In this document: positions 9,330 through 22,283 of the stretch, one piece after another
Layout: the number at the start of each line of letters is the position of its first letter
How positions within the stretch are numbered: position 1 is the stretch's first letter
Origin: an uncultured Pseudomonadota bacterium
GTDB lineage: Bacteria; Pseudomonadota; Gammaproteobacteria; Burkholderiales; SG8-41
Assembly: GCA_946885605.1 (NCBI GenBank)
Contig: CAMPGR010000030.1
Location: forward strand, 1 to 30,527
Direction of reading: 5' to 3'
DNA length: 30,527 nucleotides
The notes under the pieces: generated by a model
What the model was told of the DNA's origin: nothing
Seen by the model: only the letters and a program-made list of their open reading frames with translations
The model's database searches: none
Made by a program: the position numbers and the translations under genes

Positions 9330-9335
9330 ATTATA
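9330..9335 (-). promoter_or_regulatory. -10 element (TATAAT) of the argS promoter
   Basis: A perfect TATAAT on the minus strand lies 20 bases before the argS ATG, in the 47-bp gap after priA. No good -35 hexamer is found 16-18 bases upstream; only weak matches exist. Transcription would begin about 13 bases before the ATG. The TATAAT is in a locally AT-rich stretch of otherwise GC-rich DNA, which supports it. Confidence 0.5.
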
Positions 9336-9356
9336 GCGGACGCTCAGTGCGCCGCT

Positions 9357-11543
9357 TCAGAGTTCCAGCGGGTCCACGTCGAGCGACCAGCGGGCGCGGC
9401 CCCAGCGTTCCGCCGACAACCTGGCATGCCAGGCGTCAAGAAACTGCTGGAGCTGCGCACGCGATTCCGACTGAACGAGGAGCTGCGCGCGCTCACGCCC
9501 CGCTACGCGTGGCATGGCGGCGGGTACCGGATCGTAGATCGTCACGTGCGTCGACAAGTGGCGGCCGATGCGCGCCGCGCGGGCGAGATAATCGAGCGCC
9601 GCGTCGATCCTTGACGCTTCCGAGCGCAGCAGCGCCTGGTAAACGTATGGCGGAAAGCCCGCCGCCTGGCGTTCCTCGAGCAGTGCGCGGGCGAAGCTTT
9701 CGTAATCCTGCTCTTGCAGCGCACGGTACAGCGGGTGATTCGGAAAGTCGGTTTGGATCATGACCTCCCCCGGGGTTTCGCCCCGCCCGGCGCGCCCGGC
9801 GACCTGCGTGAGCAGGCCGTAGAGCCGCTCGGAGGCACGGATATCCGCGCTGTACAGCAGGCTGTCGGCATTCAGCACTCCGACCAGGCTGAGATGAGGG
9901 AAGTCATGGCCTTTGGCGAGTATCTGCGTCCCGATGAGGATATCGACTTCGCGGGTCACGATCTCTTGGCGCATGGCGGGCCACGCGGTCTTGCGGCGCG
10001 TGCTGTCGCGGTCGATGCGCAAGATGCGGGCGCGGGGGAAATGCCCGCGCAGCGCCGCTTCAATGCGCTGCGTTCCGTGTCCCACGGGGTGCAATTCCTG
10101 AGATCCGCAATTCGGACAGGCGGCAGGGATTCGAGCCGTGTGACCGCAATGATGGCAACGTAGCTGGTGCTCCGCTCGATGCAGCACGAGGTTCGCGGAA
10201 CAGCGGTGGCAGCGAGAAAGCCAGCTGCACGCCTGACACATCACCACCGGAGCAAATCCGCGACGATTGAGGAAGACAAGGATTTGCTCCTTGCGTTCGA
10301 GGCACGCTTCGACCTTTGCAAGAAGCCGTGCCGACAGCCCTGCCTCTGACAGCCGCTCCCCGCGCGTATTGACGCACTCGATATGCGGCGGCGTGGCGTT
10401 GATCCGCTGACGCAGCATCAACAGCCGATAACGGCCGGATACTGCGTTGTGATAGGTTTCCAGGGCCGGCGTGGCGGATCCAAGGACAATCGGGATCCCA
10501 CGCTGGCGCGCGCGCACGACGGCGAGGTCACGCGCCGAGTAACGCAAGGCGTCGAACTGCTTGAACGATGCGTCATGCTCCTCGTCGACGATGATCAGTC
10601 CGAGTTGAGGCATGGGAGCGAACACCGCAAGGCGGGTGCCCAGAACGATGCGTGCTTCGCCGGCATGCGCGGCACGCCAGTGGGTAAAGCGCTCCGTCTC
10701 GTTCAGCCCGCTGTGCAGGGCCACGAACGAAGTGGCTGGAAAGCGCTGCCGGATTGCAGTCTCGAGCTGTGGCGTGAGGCCGATCTCGGGTACGAGATAG
10801 AGAATCTGGCGCCCGGAACGCAACACCGCTTCCATCGCGTACAGATACACTTCGGTCTTGCCGCTCCCCGTTACGCCGAACAGGACAAATGGCGCGAACC
10901 GATCGAGCTCGGAGCGGATCGCTGCTGCTGCTGCTGCCTGCTCGTTTGTAAGTTCGTAGGGCGGCGGCACGCTGCGGTCGCTGGTGGAGCGCGCAGGAGG
11001 GATCGACTGCACCCGGGTCACCCATCCCTTTGCCGCAAACGTCTTGAGCGCGGCTCGGGCAGACGGCGCGAGGCGCCGAATGGCCATCTCGTCGACCTGC
11101 TGCCGTTCCCTCATGTACGCGAGCAGTCGCCGTTGCACGGCGGCACGCTGCGGAAGATCTTCCATAGCTACTGCGGCGCCTTCTGCGGTAAGCGCAAACG
11201 CGAGCGGCTCCACGTTCCGCGTCTCGCGGCGGCGCAGGCGAGCGGGAAGCGTGCCGACTATGGTTGCCCCCAGAGCGTAGTGATAGTAAGCCGCGGCGAA
11301 TCTCATCAGATCGAGATCGTCGCCACGGAGTGCGGGGGCGTCGCGCAGCACGCGGATGATTTTCTTGAGCCGCGCGGCGGGCACATCGCTCGTCCCCGCA
11401 AGCTCGACAATCACGCCCAACGTGTTGTGACCACCAAAGGGGACCAGGGCCAAACAGCCGATGTCTCCGCTATCGACACCGTCACCGCAGTAGTCGAACA
11501 GCTGATGCAGCGGGACATCGATGGCAATCCGGGCGATTTTCAT
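9357..11543 (-). CDS. priA: Primosomal protein N' (replication restart helicase PriA)
   Basis: 3'-to-5' DNA helicase that recognises stalled forks and reloads the replisome. Length 728 is normal. The N-terminal DNA-binding domain (about 1-110) starts with IARIAIDVPLHQLFDY. The helicase core shows Walker A GVTGSGKT at 223-230, the DEEH box at 320-323, GSATPALET near 355, and FLNRRGFAPVV near 424. The zinc-binding insert has all eight cysteines (C436, C439, C445, C448, C463, C466, C476, C479). The last motifs are GTQILAKGHDFP and QVAGRAGRGE. A run of alanines (about 203-208) precedes the helicase core and is coded by a GCN-rich repeat. No Shine-Dalgarno sequence is visible before the ATG. A 362-bp gap with DnaA-box matches lies upstream. 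Confidence 0.96.
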   Translation of the reverse strand: MKIARIAIDVPLHQLFDYCGDGVDSGDIGCLALVPFGGHNTLGVIVELAGTSDVPAARLKKIIRVLRDAPALRGDDLDLMRFAAAYYHYALGATIVGTLPARLRRRETRNVEPLAFALTAEGAAVAMEDLPQRAAVQRRLLAYMRERQQVDEMAIRRLAPSARAALKTFAAKGWVTRVQSIPPARSTSDRSVPPPYELTNEQAAAAAAIRSELDRFAPFVLFGVTGSGKTEVYLYAMEAVLRSGRQILYLVPEIGLTPQLETAIRQRFPATSFVALHSGLNETERFTHWRAAHAGEARIVLGTRLAVFAPMPQLGLIIVDEEHDASFKQFDALRYSARDLAVVRARQRGIPIVLGSATPALETYHNAVSGRYRLLMLRQRINATPPHIECVNTRGERLSEAGLSARLLAKVEACLERKEQILVFLNRRGFAPVVMCQACSWLSRCHRCSANLVLHRAEHQLRCHHCGHTARIPAACPNCGSQELHPVGHGTQRIEAALRGHFPRARILRIDRDSTRRKTAWPAMRQEIVTREVDILIGTQILAKGHDFPHLSLVGVLNADSLLYSADIRASERLYGLLTQVAGRAGRGETPGEVMIQTDFPNHPLYRALQEQDYESFARALLEERQAAGFPPYVYQALLRSEASRIDAALDYLARAARIGRHLSTHVTIYDPVPAAMPRVAGRERAQLLVQSESRAQLQQFLDAWHARLSAERWGRARWSLDVDPLEL

Positions 11544-11642
11544 GCCGCTGTCAGAGCGATAGCCGGCACGGTTAGGGCAGTTTCCTCATGCCGCTTTTGA
11601 GAACACGAATCTAAAGGGTTTACCCGGCACGCCATTTCCCGC

Positions 11643-11651
11643 TTATGCACA
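11643..11651 (+). promoter_or_regulatory. DnaA-box match TTATGCACA
   Basis: Exact match to the TTATNCACA consensus, about 100 bases upstream of the priA start codon. It faces a second box 6 bases away on the other strand. Confidence 0.5.
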
Positions 11652-11657
11652 TCCCGC

Positions 11658-11666
11658 TGTGGATAA
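11658..11666 (-). promoter_or_regulatory. DnaA-box match TTATCCACA (strong type)
   Basis: On the minus strand this reads TTATCCACA, the highest-affinity DnaA-box sequence known from E. coli oriC R1/R4. With the box at 11643 it forms a near-palindrome (9-bp arms, one mismatch). Confidence 0.55.
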
Positions 11667-11834
11667 TTGTGTTGATGGATTTCAGTGCTACGGCGCCGCC
11701 TGCTTCATGCCATGCCGCCTTGCGCAAAGCTCCATTCGCGGCATGCCAAAAACTGTCCGGCATATCAGCAGGTTGAGCCCAAAATCCCGAGCGGCCGGCG
11801 CCACGGACTCCGACCTTCGCCGGCGCCTCGGACT

Positions 11835-11843
11835 TGTGCATAA
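11835..11843 (-). promoter_or_regulatory. Third DnaA-box match TTATGCACA
   Basis: Reads TTATGCACA on the minus strand, about 170 bases from the box pair. One isolated match can occur by chance; its value is in the clustering. Confidence 0.4.
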
Positions 11844-11905
11844 GTTGCCGCGCGCAGCAAGCGGGCGGCGCCCCTGCCGTCCCTGCCGTCGGCGAGGCGG
11901 CGTGC

Positions 11906-12961
11906 TCAGTGGAAGGCGGGACTAAACTCGTGCACGGCAGACACCAGCTCAGCCACATGGTCCGGGTTCGTAAATTGCGATACGCCGTGGCCGAGATTGA
12001 AGACGTGACCAGCGCCTGCACCATATGATGTGAGCACTCGCTTTGTGTGCTCGCGAATGATCGCCGGTGCGGCGAACAGGACTGCAGGATCCAAATTACC
12101 CTGCAGCGCTACGCGTTGGCCTACCCGTCGGCGCGCCGCGCTCATGTCGATGGTCCAGTCGACGCCTACGGCGTCACAACCGGTCGCCGCGATGTCCTCC
12201 AGCCATAGTGCACCGCCCTTTGTGAACACGATGTTCGGCACTGTCGTGCCGTCTCGTTCGCGGATGAGGCCTCCCAAGACGCGTGCCAGATAGCGGAGCG
12301 AGAACTCGCCGTAGGCTTCGGCACTCAGCATGCCGCCCCAGGTATCGAAGATCATCGCGACTTGCGCGCCCGCTTCGATCTGGGCATTGAGATAGGCGAT
12401 CACGGCGCGGCTGTTGACATCGAGAAGATGATGCAGCAGCTCCGGGCGGTTATACAGCATCGTCTTGATGGTGCGCAAATCCGCACTCGCGCCGCCTTCC
12501 ACCATGTAGCAGGCGAGCGTGAAGGGGCTGCCGGAGAATCCGATCAGCGGCACTGCACCCGCTAGCGCGCGACGCACTTGGGTGACGGCGTCCATGACGT
12601 AACGCAGTTCGCCGCCGGGATCCGGAACGTGCAGCTTGCGAATGTGGGTCTCGTCTTGAACCGGGCGCTCGAATTTCGGACCCTCTCCCTCGACAAAATG
12701 GAGGCCCAGACCCATTGCGTCGGGTATCGTGAGGATGTCGGAGAAGACAATTGCAGCGTCGAGCGCGAATCGCGCCAGCGGCTGCAGCGTCACTTCAGTG
12801 CAGAGATCGGGGGTCCTGCAGAGTTGGAGAAAGCTGCCCGCCCTTGCCCGTGTTTTGTTGTATTCGGGCAGATAGCGGCCCGCCTGCCGCATGATCCATA
12901 TGGGGGTGTATGGCGTGGGCTTGCGCAGTAATGCGCGGATCAAGGTGTCGTTCTTGAGCAT
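11906..12961 (-). CDS. hemE: Uroporphyrinogen decarboxylase
   Basis: Cytoplasmic heme-pathway enzyme that decarboxylates uroporphyrinogen III to coproporphyrinogen III without a cofactor. Length 351 is normal. The two family signatures are present: [15 protein letters not shown] near the N-terminus, with R25 and R29 that bind substrate carboxylates, and [16 protein letters not shown] in the middle. The substrate-coordinating aspartate is D75 in [12 protein letters not shown]. The sequence [10 protein letters not shown] and the ending [16 protein letters not shown], with the conserved active-site histidine, complete the barrel. GGGAG lies 10 bases before the ATG. Only about 40 bases separate this start from the gltBD terminator, so the promoter must be very compact or hemE relies on readthrough. 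Confidence 0.96.
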   Translation of the reverse strand: MLKNDTLIRALLRKPTPYTPIWIMRQAGRYLPEYNKTRARAGSFLQLCRTPDLCTEVTLQPLARFALDAAIVFSDILTIPDAMGLGLHFVEGEGPKFERPVQDETHIRKLHVPDPGGELRYVMDAVTQVRRALAGAVPLIGFSGSPFTLACYMVEGGASADLRTIKTMLYNRPELLHHLLDVNSRAVIAYLNAQIEAGAQVAMIFDTWGGMLSAEAYGEFSLRYLARVLGGLIRERDGTTVPNIVFTKGGALWLEDIAATGCDAVGVDWTIDMSAARRRVGQRVALQGNLDPAVLFAAPAIIREHTKRVLTSYGAGAGHVFNLGHGVSQFTNPDHVAELVSAVHEFSPAFH

Positions 12962-13002
12962 GCGTGAGCAGCTCCCATCAACGGTTCGCTGCCGAATCGG
13001 AG

Positions 13003-13049
13003 AAAAAAAGCCACGCGCAGGGAAGTGAGCCGCCGCGGCTCGCGTGGCT
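13003..13049 (-). terminator. Intrinsic terminator after gltBD
   Basis: On the minus strand the stem AGCCACGCG (13049-13041) pairs perfectly with CGCGTGGCT (13017-13009), followed by a run of seven T (13009-13003). The 23-base loop holds a nested palindrome, GAGCC with GGCTC. The stem starts within the gltD stop codon. This is a good Rho-independent terminator. Confidence 0.8.
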
Positions 13050-14512
13050 CAGCGCGGCAGGGTAGAGCTGCCCGACAAAAACTCGTCCACCGCGCGAGCG
13101 CACTGCCGCCCCTCCCGTATCGCCCATACGACGAGCGACTGGCCGCGCCGCATGTCGCCTGCGGCAAACACCTTGGGGGTAGAGGTAACGTAGCAACGCG
13201 CGCCGTCGGTTGTCGCCCGGGCGTTACCGCGCGCGTCCTTTTCCACGCCGAAGTCGTCCAGGATCGACTGTACGGGCGAAACGAAGCCCATCGCGAGGAG
13301 CACGAGGTCGGCCGGAATCATGAATTCGGAGCCGGGAATTTCGTGCGGCTTTCCGTCGCGCCACTCGAGGCGCACCAGCTTGAGCTCTCTTACCTTACCG
13401 TTCTCCCCCACGAACTCGCGCGTTGCCACGGACCAGTCGCGCTGCACCCCTTCCTCATGAGAGGAAGAGGTACGGAGCCGCGTCGGCCAATAGGGCCATA
13501 CGGGGTTGCGCTCGACGTCGGGCGGCATGGGGAGCAACTCGAGCTGGGTGACCGAAGCGGCGCCGTGCCGGTTCGAAGTGCCGACGCAGTCGGAACCGGT
13601 GTCCCCGCCGCCGATGATGACAACATGCTTGCCGGTGGCGCGCAGCTCCGGTACCCCGCAGTCTCCGGCTCCGCGCTTGTTCTGCAGCGGCAGAAACTCC
13701 ATCGCGAAATGCACACCTTCCAGCTCGCGGCCGGGAATCGGCAGCTCGCGCGGCTGCTCGGCGCCCCCGGTGAGAACGACAGCATCGTGCTCCGCCATGA
13801 GGCGTTTGGGCCCGACCACTTCGATTGCCCAATCACACACGCCCTTGCCGGGACGCTGCGTGCCGACGTATACGCTGGTGCGGAACCTTACGCCCTCCAT
13901 CTCGAGCTGGGAGAGCCGACGGTCGATGATCCATTTCTCCAGCTTGAAGTCCGGGATGCCGTACCTCAGCAGTCCACCCATGCGGTCGTTCTTCTCGAAC
14001 ACCGTCACGTCATGCCCTGCGCGCGCAAGCTGCTGCGCGCAGGCAAGCCCGGCAGGGCCCGAGCCAACGATGGCGACCCGTTTGCCACTCGCGTGCTGAG
14101 CGGGCTGCGGTTGAACCCATCCCTCTTCCCACGCGCGATCGATGATCGCATGCTCGACGGATTTGATGCCGACCGGGTCGTCAATGATGCGCAGCACACA
14201 CGCTTCCTCACATGGCGCGGGGCAGATCCGACCGGTGAACTCGGGGAAATTGTTCGTGGAATGTAACGTCTCGATCGCCGATTTCCAGTCTTGCTTGTAA
14301 ACCAGGTCGTTGAAGTCCGGAATGATGTTGTTGACCGGGCACCCGCTCATGCAGAACGGTATGCCGCAATCCATGCAGCGCGCGCCCTGTATTCCAGCCT
14401 GCTCATCGGTGAGCCGCGGAATGAACTCGCGGAAGTGCCGCTTGCGCTGCTCCGGCGCTTCGTGCGCTTCCTCGATGCGGCGATACTCCATGAATCCGGT
14501 AATCTTGCCCAT
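13049..14512 (-). CDS. gltD: Glutamate synthase (NADPH) small subunit
   Basis: Beta subunit of NADPH-dependent GOGAT. It takes electrons from NADPH through FAD and iron-sulfur clusters to the large subunit. Length 487 is usual. The N-terminal domain has the two cysteine groups that hold [4Fe-4S] clusters (C46, C49, C54, C58 and C97, C101, C105). The FAD-binding motif GSGPAG is at 150-155 with [15 protein letters not shown] after it. The NADPH-binding GGGDTGSDC motif follows, and the C-terminal FAD segment is [17 protein letters not shown]. The start [10 protein letters not shown] matches the family, but the upstream site is weak (AAGA). It lies 76 bases after gltB, an unbroken operon, and ends in a strong terminator. 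Confidence 0.96.
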   Translation of the reverse strand: MGKITGFMEYRRIEEAHEAPEQRKRHFREFIPRLTDEQAGIQGARCMDCGIPFCMSGCPVNNIIPDFNDLVYKQDWKSAIETLHSTNNFPEFTGRICPAPCEEACVLRIIDDPVGIKSVEHAIIDRAWEEGWVQPQPAQHASGKRVAIVGSGPAGLACAQQLARAGHDVTVFEKNDRMGGLLRYGIPDFKLEKWIIDRRLSQLEMEGVRFRTSVYVGTQRPGKGVCDWAIEVVGPKRLMAEHDAVVLTGGAEQPRELPIPGRELEGVHFAMEFLPLQNKRGAGDCGVPELRATGKHVVIIGGGDTGSDCVGTSNRHGAASVTQLELLPMPPDVERNPVWPYWPTRLRTSSSHEEGVQRDWSVATREFVGENGKVRELKLVRLEWRDGKPHEIPGSEFMIPADLVLLAMGFVSPVQSILDDFGVEKDARGNARATTDGARCYVTSTPKVFAAGDMRRGQSLVVWAIREGRQCARAVDEFLSGSSTLPR

Positions 14513-14588
14513 GTCTGTCTTGGAGTGATTCAGGCTTCAATATGGCCGCGACGGCGTCGCAGCCGTGTTTGCGTAACGTTCTCCCGGC

Positions 14589-19244
<4,656 letters not shown>

Positions 19245-19252
19245 CTCGCGCG

Positions 19253-19257
19253 TCCTC
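19253..19257 (-). promoter_or_regulatory. Ribosome binding site deciding the gltB start
   Basis: GAGGA on the minus strand, 8 bases before the ATG at 19244. It supports a short pro-peptide start over the longer open frame that extends to 19328. Confidence 0.65.
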
Positions 19258-19408
19258 GCTGGCTGATTAGCGGACCGGAGTGGTCGCCATAGTGTGATGC
19301 TGCAAAGCAGCAACTCTCGGCCGACCACAGCCTAGGATTTTGGGCGAAAGCCCTTTAGTCTACCGGCTACAAGGGCTTGCCACAACGAAATTTTGTGTTG
19401 GCGAGCGC

Positions 19409-20542
19409 TTACACTGCTCGCGCGGTCTCTTCGATGGCGAACAACCGTCGGTGTTCGAGAATCGCGTACCGGTCCGTCATGCCTGCGATGTAATCAGCGA
19501 TGGCGCGGGGTGCGTCTTCAGCAGCCCGCGCCTGAAACTCTGGCGGAAGGAGCCGATGATCCGACTCGAAGGCGCTGAAAAGGTCCGAAACGATGCGCCG
19601 CGCTTTGGCGCTCATTCGGGCAACCTGGTAATGCTGGTACAGCTTGACTCTGAGGAAGCGCTTCAACTCCTGCTGCTCGCGATCGATGGGTTCGCTGAAG
19701 GCCACCAGCGCCGGTACCTGCCGGACCTCGTTCACGTCTTGAGGGCGTTGCGTAGCTATGTTTTGTTCCGTCTGCTGGATGAGGTCGGTCACGAGCGTGT
19801 CGATCATCCGGCGCACGGTTTCGTGTACAAGTCGGCGCTCGCGCAATTGCGGGAAGTCGCGCAGCGCGGCTTCCATATGCCGGGAGAAGATCGCCACGCT
19901 CGCGAGTTCGTCAAGGGTTAACAGGCCCGAGCGCAGCCCGTCGTCGACGTCGTGGTTGTTGTATGCGATCTCGTCGGCAAGATTGGCGATCTGCGCTTCG
20001 AGCGAAGGGCGCAGTTTCCTAATGAAGCGGGCGCCCACTTCCCCGAGGGTGCGTGCAACCCGCACCGAGCAGTGCTTGAGGATGCCCTCCCGGGATTCAA
20101 ACGTAAGATTCAAGCCGTCGAAACCCCCGTAGCGCTGCTCGAGCACATCCACGACGCGCAGGCTTTGCAAGTTGTGCTCGAAGCCCCCGTGTGGCTTCAT
20201 GCAGGCGTTGAGTGCGTCCTGCCCCGCGTGCCCGAACGGTGTATGGCCGAGATCGTGGGCGAGCGCGATGGCCTCGGTGAGATCCTCGTCGAGACGCAGG
20301 CGGCGTGCGACGGAGCGACCGATTTGCGCCACCTCGAGGCTGTGGGTCAGACGGGTGCGGAAGAGGTCGCCCTCATGGTTTACGAAGACCTGCGTCTTGT
20401 ATTCGAGGCGGCGAAAGGCGTTCGAATGTATGATTCGATCCCTGTCGCGTTGAAACTCGCTACGGCCACGTGGCGGCGGCTCAGGAAAGCGCCGTCCACG
20501 CGACGCAACGGGATTGGCGGCGTACGGCGCCCGCTCAGACAT
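19409..20542 (-). CDS. dgt: Deoxyguanosinetriphosphate triphosphohydrolase-like protein
   Basis: HD-superfamily dNTPase of the Dgt type, which cleaves dNTP to nucleoside and triphosphate. Length 377 fits the shorter dGTPase-like subfamily rather than the 505-residue E. coli enzyme. The metal-binding HD residues are visible: H67 in RLTHSLEV, H96-D97 in [11 protein letters not shown], and D190 in [12 protein letters not shown]. The N-terminus contains the signature [22 protein letters not shown]. Substrate preference (dGTP alone or several dNTPs) cannot be told. The start lies inside the last codons of aroB, overlapping by 8 bases, so it is translated in the aroK-aroB-dgt unit. The next gene, gltB, starts 164 bases beyond its stop. 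Confidence 0.93.
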   Translation of the reverse strand: MSERAPYAANPVASRGRRFPEPPPRGRSEFQRDRDRIIHSNAFRRLEYKTQVFVNHEGDLFRTRLTHSLEVAQIGRSVARRLRLDEDLTEAIALAHDLGHTPFGHAGQDALNACMKPHGGFEHNLQSLRVVDVLEQRYGGFDGLNLTFESREGILKHCSVRVARTLGEVGARFIRKLRPSLEAQIANLADEIAYNNHDVDDGLRSGLLTLDELASVAIFSRHMEAALRDFPQLRERRLVHETVRRMIDTLVTDLIQQTEQNIATQRPQDVNEVRQVPALVAFSEPIDREQQELKRFLRVKLYQHYQVARMSAKARRIVSDLFSAFESDHRLLPPEFQARAAEDAPRAIADYIAGMTDRYAILEHRRLFAIEETARAV

Positions 20543-21620
20543 GGGTGGGGTAATCGAGCGCCGCGCGGAGCACTGCCTCCGGCACTTCGTCCGCCACGAA
20601 CGCCTCGCCGATCTTGCGCAGCAAGATGAAGCGCGTCCTGCCGCCCTCGACTTTCTTGTCGTGCCCCATCAACTCGATGTAGCGCTCGAAGCCGAGATCG
20701 GGCCGCGCTATGGGAAGCCCGGTGCGCGTGAGAAGCGCGCTGATGCGCGCCACGTCTTCCGCACCGATCAAGCCGAGGCGCTGCGAGGCGCGTGCGGCGA
20801 GCACCATGCCGCAGGCAACCGCTTCGCCGTGCAGCCACGCCCGGAATCCAAGCCCGGCTTCAATGGCGTGACCGAACGTATGGCCGTAATTCAGCAGCGC
20901 GCGCAAGCCCGTCTCCCGCTCGTCGAGCGCGACGATCTCGGCCTTGTTGCGGCATGAGGTCACGATTGCGTGCGCGAGCGCGTCCGGCTGCCGGGCGACG
21001 AGCCGCTCGATGTTTTGCTCCAGCCACGCGAAAAACGCGACATCCCGGATGACGCCGTACTTGATGACTTCCGCAATGCCGGCGGCAAGTTCGCGGTCCG
21101 GCAGGCTTGTCAGCGTATCTGTATCGGCGACTACGGCAAGCGGCTGGTAAAAGGCGCCGATCATGTTCTTTCCGCGCGGATGATTGATCGCCGTCTTGCC
21201 GCCCACCGCCGAGTCGACTTGAGCGAGCAATGTGGTCGGCAGCTGAATGTAGGGCACTCCGCGCTGGTAGACGGCCGCGGCGAAACCCGCCAGATCGCCG
21301 ACGACGCCGCCTCCGAGCGCGAGGATCGCCGTCTTTCGCTCGCAGCGTTTTTCGATGAGAACGTCGAAGATGTGGTTCAGCGTTTCAGAGGTCTTGTACG
21401 CTTCACCGTCACGCAGCACGATCGGGACCGTTTCAATACCGAGTGCACCGAGCCGCCGCTCCAACCTAGAGAGATACAAAGGGGCGATAGTCGTGTTTGT
21501 GACGATCGCCGTCCTGGGTTGTGGCAGGCCTGCGGCGATCAACTCCGGACGATCGAGGAGCCCGGCGCCGACATAGAGAGGGTAACTCCGCTCGTCGAGC
21601 GCGACGGTGAGGGTATGCAT
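20535..21620 (-). CDS. aroB: 3-dehydroquinate synthase
   Basis: Second enzyme of the shikimate pathway; it cyclises DAHP to 3-dehydroquinate with NAD and zinc. Length 361 is normal. The NAD loop GGGVVGD is at 103-109, followed by [33 protein letters not shown] active-site strands and NMIGAFYQP. The zinc ligands fall exactly at the E. coli positions: E184 (AEVIKYG), H247 (NYGHTFGH) and H264 (LHGEAVA). Its ATG overlaps the aroK stop by one base (TAATG), a sign of translational coupling. GGGAAA lies 7 bases before the ATG. The 3' end overlaps dgt by 8 bases. Confidence 0.96.
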   Translation of the reverse strand: MHTLTVALDERSYPLYVGAGLLDRPELIAAGLPQPRTAIVTNTTIAPLYLSRLERRLGALGIETVPIVLRDGEAYKTSETLNHIFDVLIEKRCERKTAILALGGGVVGDLAGFAAAVYQRGVPYIQLPTTLLAQVDSAVGGKTAINHPRGKNMIGAFYQPLAVVADTDTLTSLPDRELAAGIAEVIKYGVIRDVAFFAWLEQNIERLVARQPDALAHAIVTSCRNKAEIVALDERETGLRALLNYGHTFGHAIEAGLGFRAWLHGEAVACGMVLAARASQRLGLIGAEDVARISALLTRTGLPIARPDLGFERYIELMGHDKKVEGGRTRFILLRKIGEAFVADEVPEAVLRAALDYPTHV

Positions 21621-22189
21621 TAAGTAATTTCCCGGATGTCCTTGAGCTGTGCCAGACGGGACTCGAGCTTGTGCGCGAGCAAACCCACGCTCTGATTACC
21701 GGTATCGATGACGAGATGTGCGATCTCGCGGTATAACGGGTCGCGCTGCTCGAACAATTCCTGTAGCGTCGCGAGCGGATCCGCCGTCTGCAGCAGAGGC
21801 CGGTTCCGGTCATGACGGGTACGGTGCCAGAGCTCGCGCGGCGTGGCACGAAGGTAGACCACAGTGCCATTGTCCGCGAGCAGCCGCCTGTTTCCCTCCG
21901 AAAGCACCGCACCGCCCCCTGTAGCGAGAACAATATCGCTGCGCCGAACCAGTTCGGCGAGCATTTTCGATTCGCGGGCGCGAAACCCGGCCTCGCCCTC
22001 GATTTCAAAGATCAGCGGAATTTTCACGCCCGTGGAACGCTCGATTTCGTGATCGACGTCGAAAAACGGCTTGCGCAGGCGGCGGGCGAGGGTACGTCCC
22101 ACGGATGTCTTCCCCGCGCCCATGAGTCCGACCAGATAAACGCTGCCCGGTACCGTGCGCTCGCGCCTGTCTTCGGTTGTGTCGCCCAT
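21620..22189 (-). CDS. aroK: Shikimate kinase
   Basis: Phosphorylates shikimate with ATP in the chorismate pathway. Length 189 is slightly above the usual 170-180 because of an extra N-terminal segment of about 15 residues. The P-loop GLMGAGKTS is at 21-29, the shikimate-binding DxD pair at D44 and D46, R70 in GFRARE, and the GGGAV loop at 91-95; the lid contains RHDRNRPLL. The only workable start is the ATG at 22189: an in-frame TAG lies 12 bases upstream and the next internal ATG is inside the P-loop. No Shine-Dalgarno sequence is present, and a TAGAAT hexamer ends 6 bases before the ATG, so the transcript may be leaderless. It is coupled to aroB. Confidence 0.94.
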   Translation of the reverse strand: MGDTTEDRRERTVPGSVYLVGLMGAGKTSVGRTLARRLRKPFFDVDHEIERSTGVKIPLIFEIEGEAGFRARESKMLAELVRRSDIVLATGGGAVLSEGNRRLLADNGTVVYLRATPRELWHRTRHDRNRPLLQTADPLATLQELFEQRDPLYREIAHLVIDTGNQSVGLLAHKLESRLAQLKDIREIT

Positions 22190-22195
22190 ATGGCG

Positions 22196-22201
22196 ATTCT
22201 A
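22196..22201 (-). promoter_or_regulatory. Candidate -10 element upstream of aroK
   Basis: TAGAAT (5 of 6 matches to TATAAT) on the minus strand ends 6 bases before the aroK ATG. TCGTCA, 16 bases further upstream, is a 4 of 6 match to the -35 consensus. It lies within the inverted repeat GCGATTC/GAATCGC (22193-22211), which could serve as an operator. A start site 7 bases after the -10 would fall on the A of the ATG. Confidence 0.4.
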
Positions 22202-22234
22202 ACGGAATCGCGCACGATGACGATTCGCGGGTAG

Positions 22235-22262
22235 AAAACAAAAGAGCGGCCGAAGCCGCTCT
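22235..22262 (-). terminator. Intrinsic terminator of the pilMNOPQ operon
   Basis: On the minus strand, AGAGCGGC, a TTCG loop and GCCGCTCT form a perfect 8-bp stem with a UUCG tetraloop, followed by a T-rich tract (TTTGTTTTC). It begins 21 bases after the pilQ stop. It separates the pilus operon from aroK-aroB-dgt. Confidence 0.88.
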
Positions 22263-22283
22263 CCTGTTTCCGTCGAACCCCGC

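Larger units (their letters stand above)
11544..11905. other. priA-hemE intergenic region, 362 bp, no convincing gene
   Basis: This is the longest non-coding stretch in the window. It holds three matches to the DnaA-box consensus (listed separately), a perfect 8-bp inverted repeat CATGCCGC/GCGGCATG (11711-11718 and 11738-11745), and a 10-mer TCATGCCGCT at 11586-11595 that repeats the sequence over the priA start (11540-11549). Open frames crossing it give low-complexity products without recognisable domains. No T-tracted terminator for hemE is seen. It must contain the priA promoter, but I find no clear -35/-10 pair. Confidence 0.6.

Noticed and set aside
10383..11600. Long open frame opposite priA
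   Set aside because: It lacks any recognisable domain and mirrors the codon structure of priA.
11620..12024. 134-residue minus-strand frame across the end of hemE and the priA-hemE gap
   Set aside because: It overlaps hemE in another frame on the same strand, covers the DnaA boxes, and has no domain or good ribosome binding site.
14548..14560. GCGAC/GTCGC hairpin between gltB and gltD
   Set aside because: Only 5 bp with a 3-base loop and no T-tract; it would not separate the two genes of this operon.
19298..19312. TGCTGC/GCAGCA hairpin in the gltB upstream region
   Set aside because: A 6-bp stem with a 3-base loop, no T-run, no known regulatory motif. The neighbouring GGGC/GCCC hairpin (19342-19353) is equally short. 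Neither supports a riboswitch or attenuator call.
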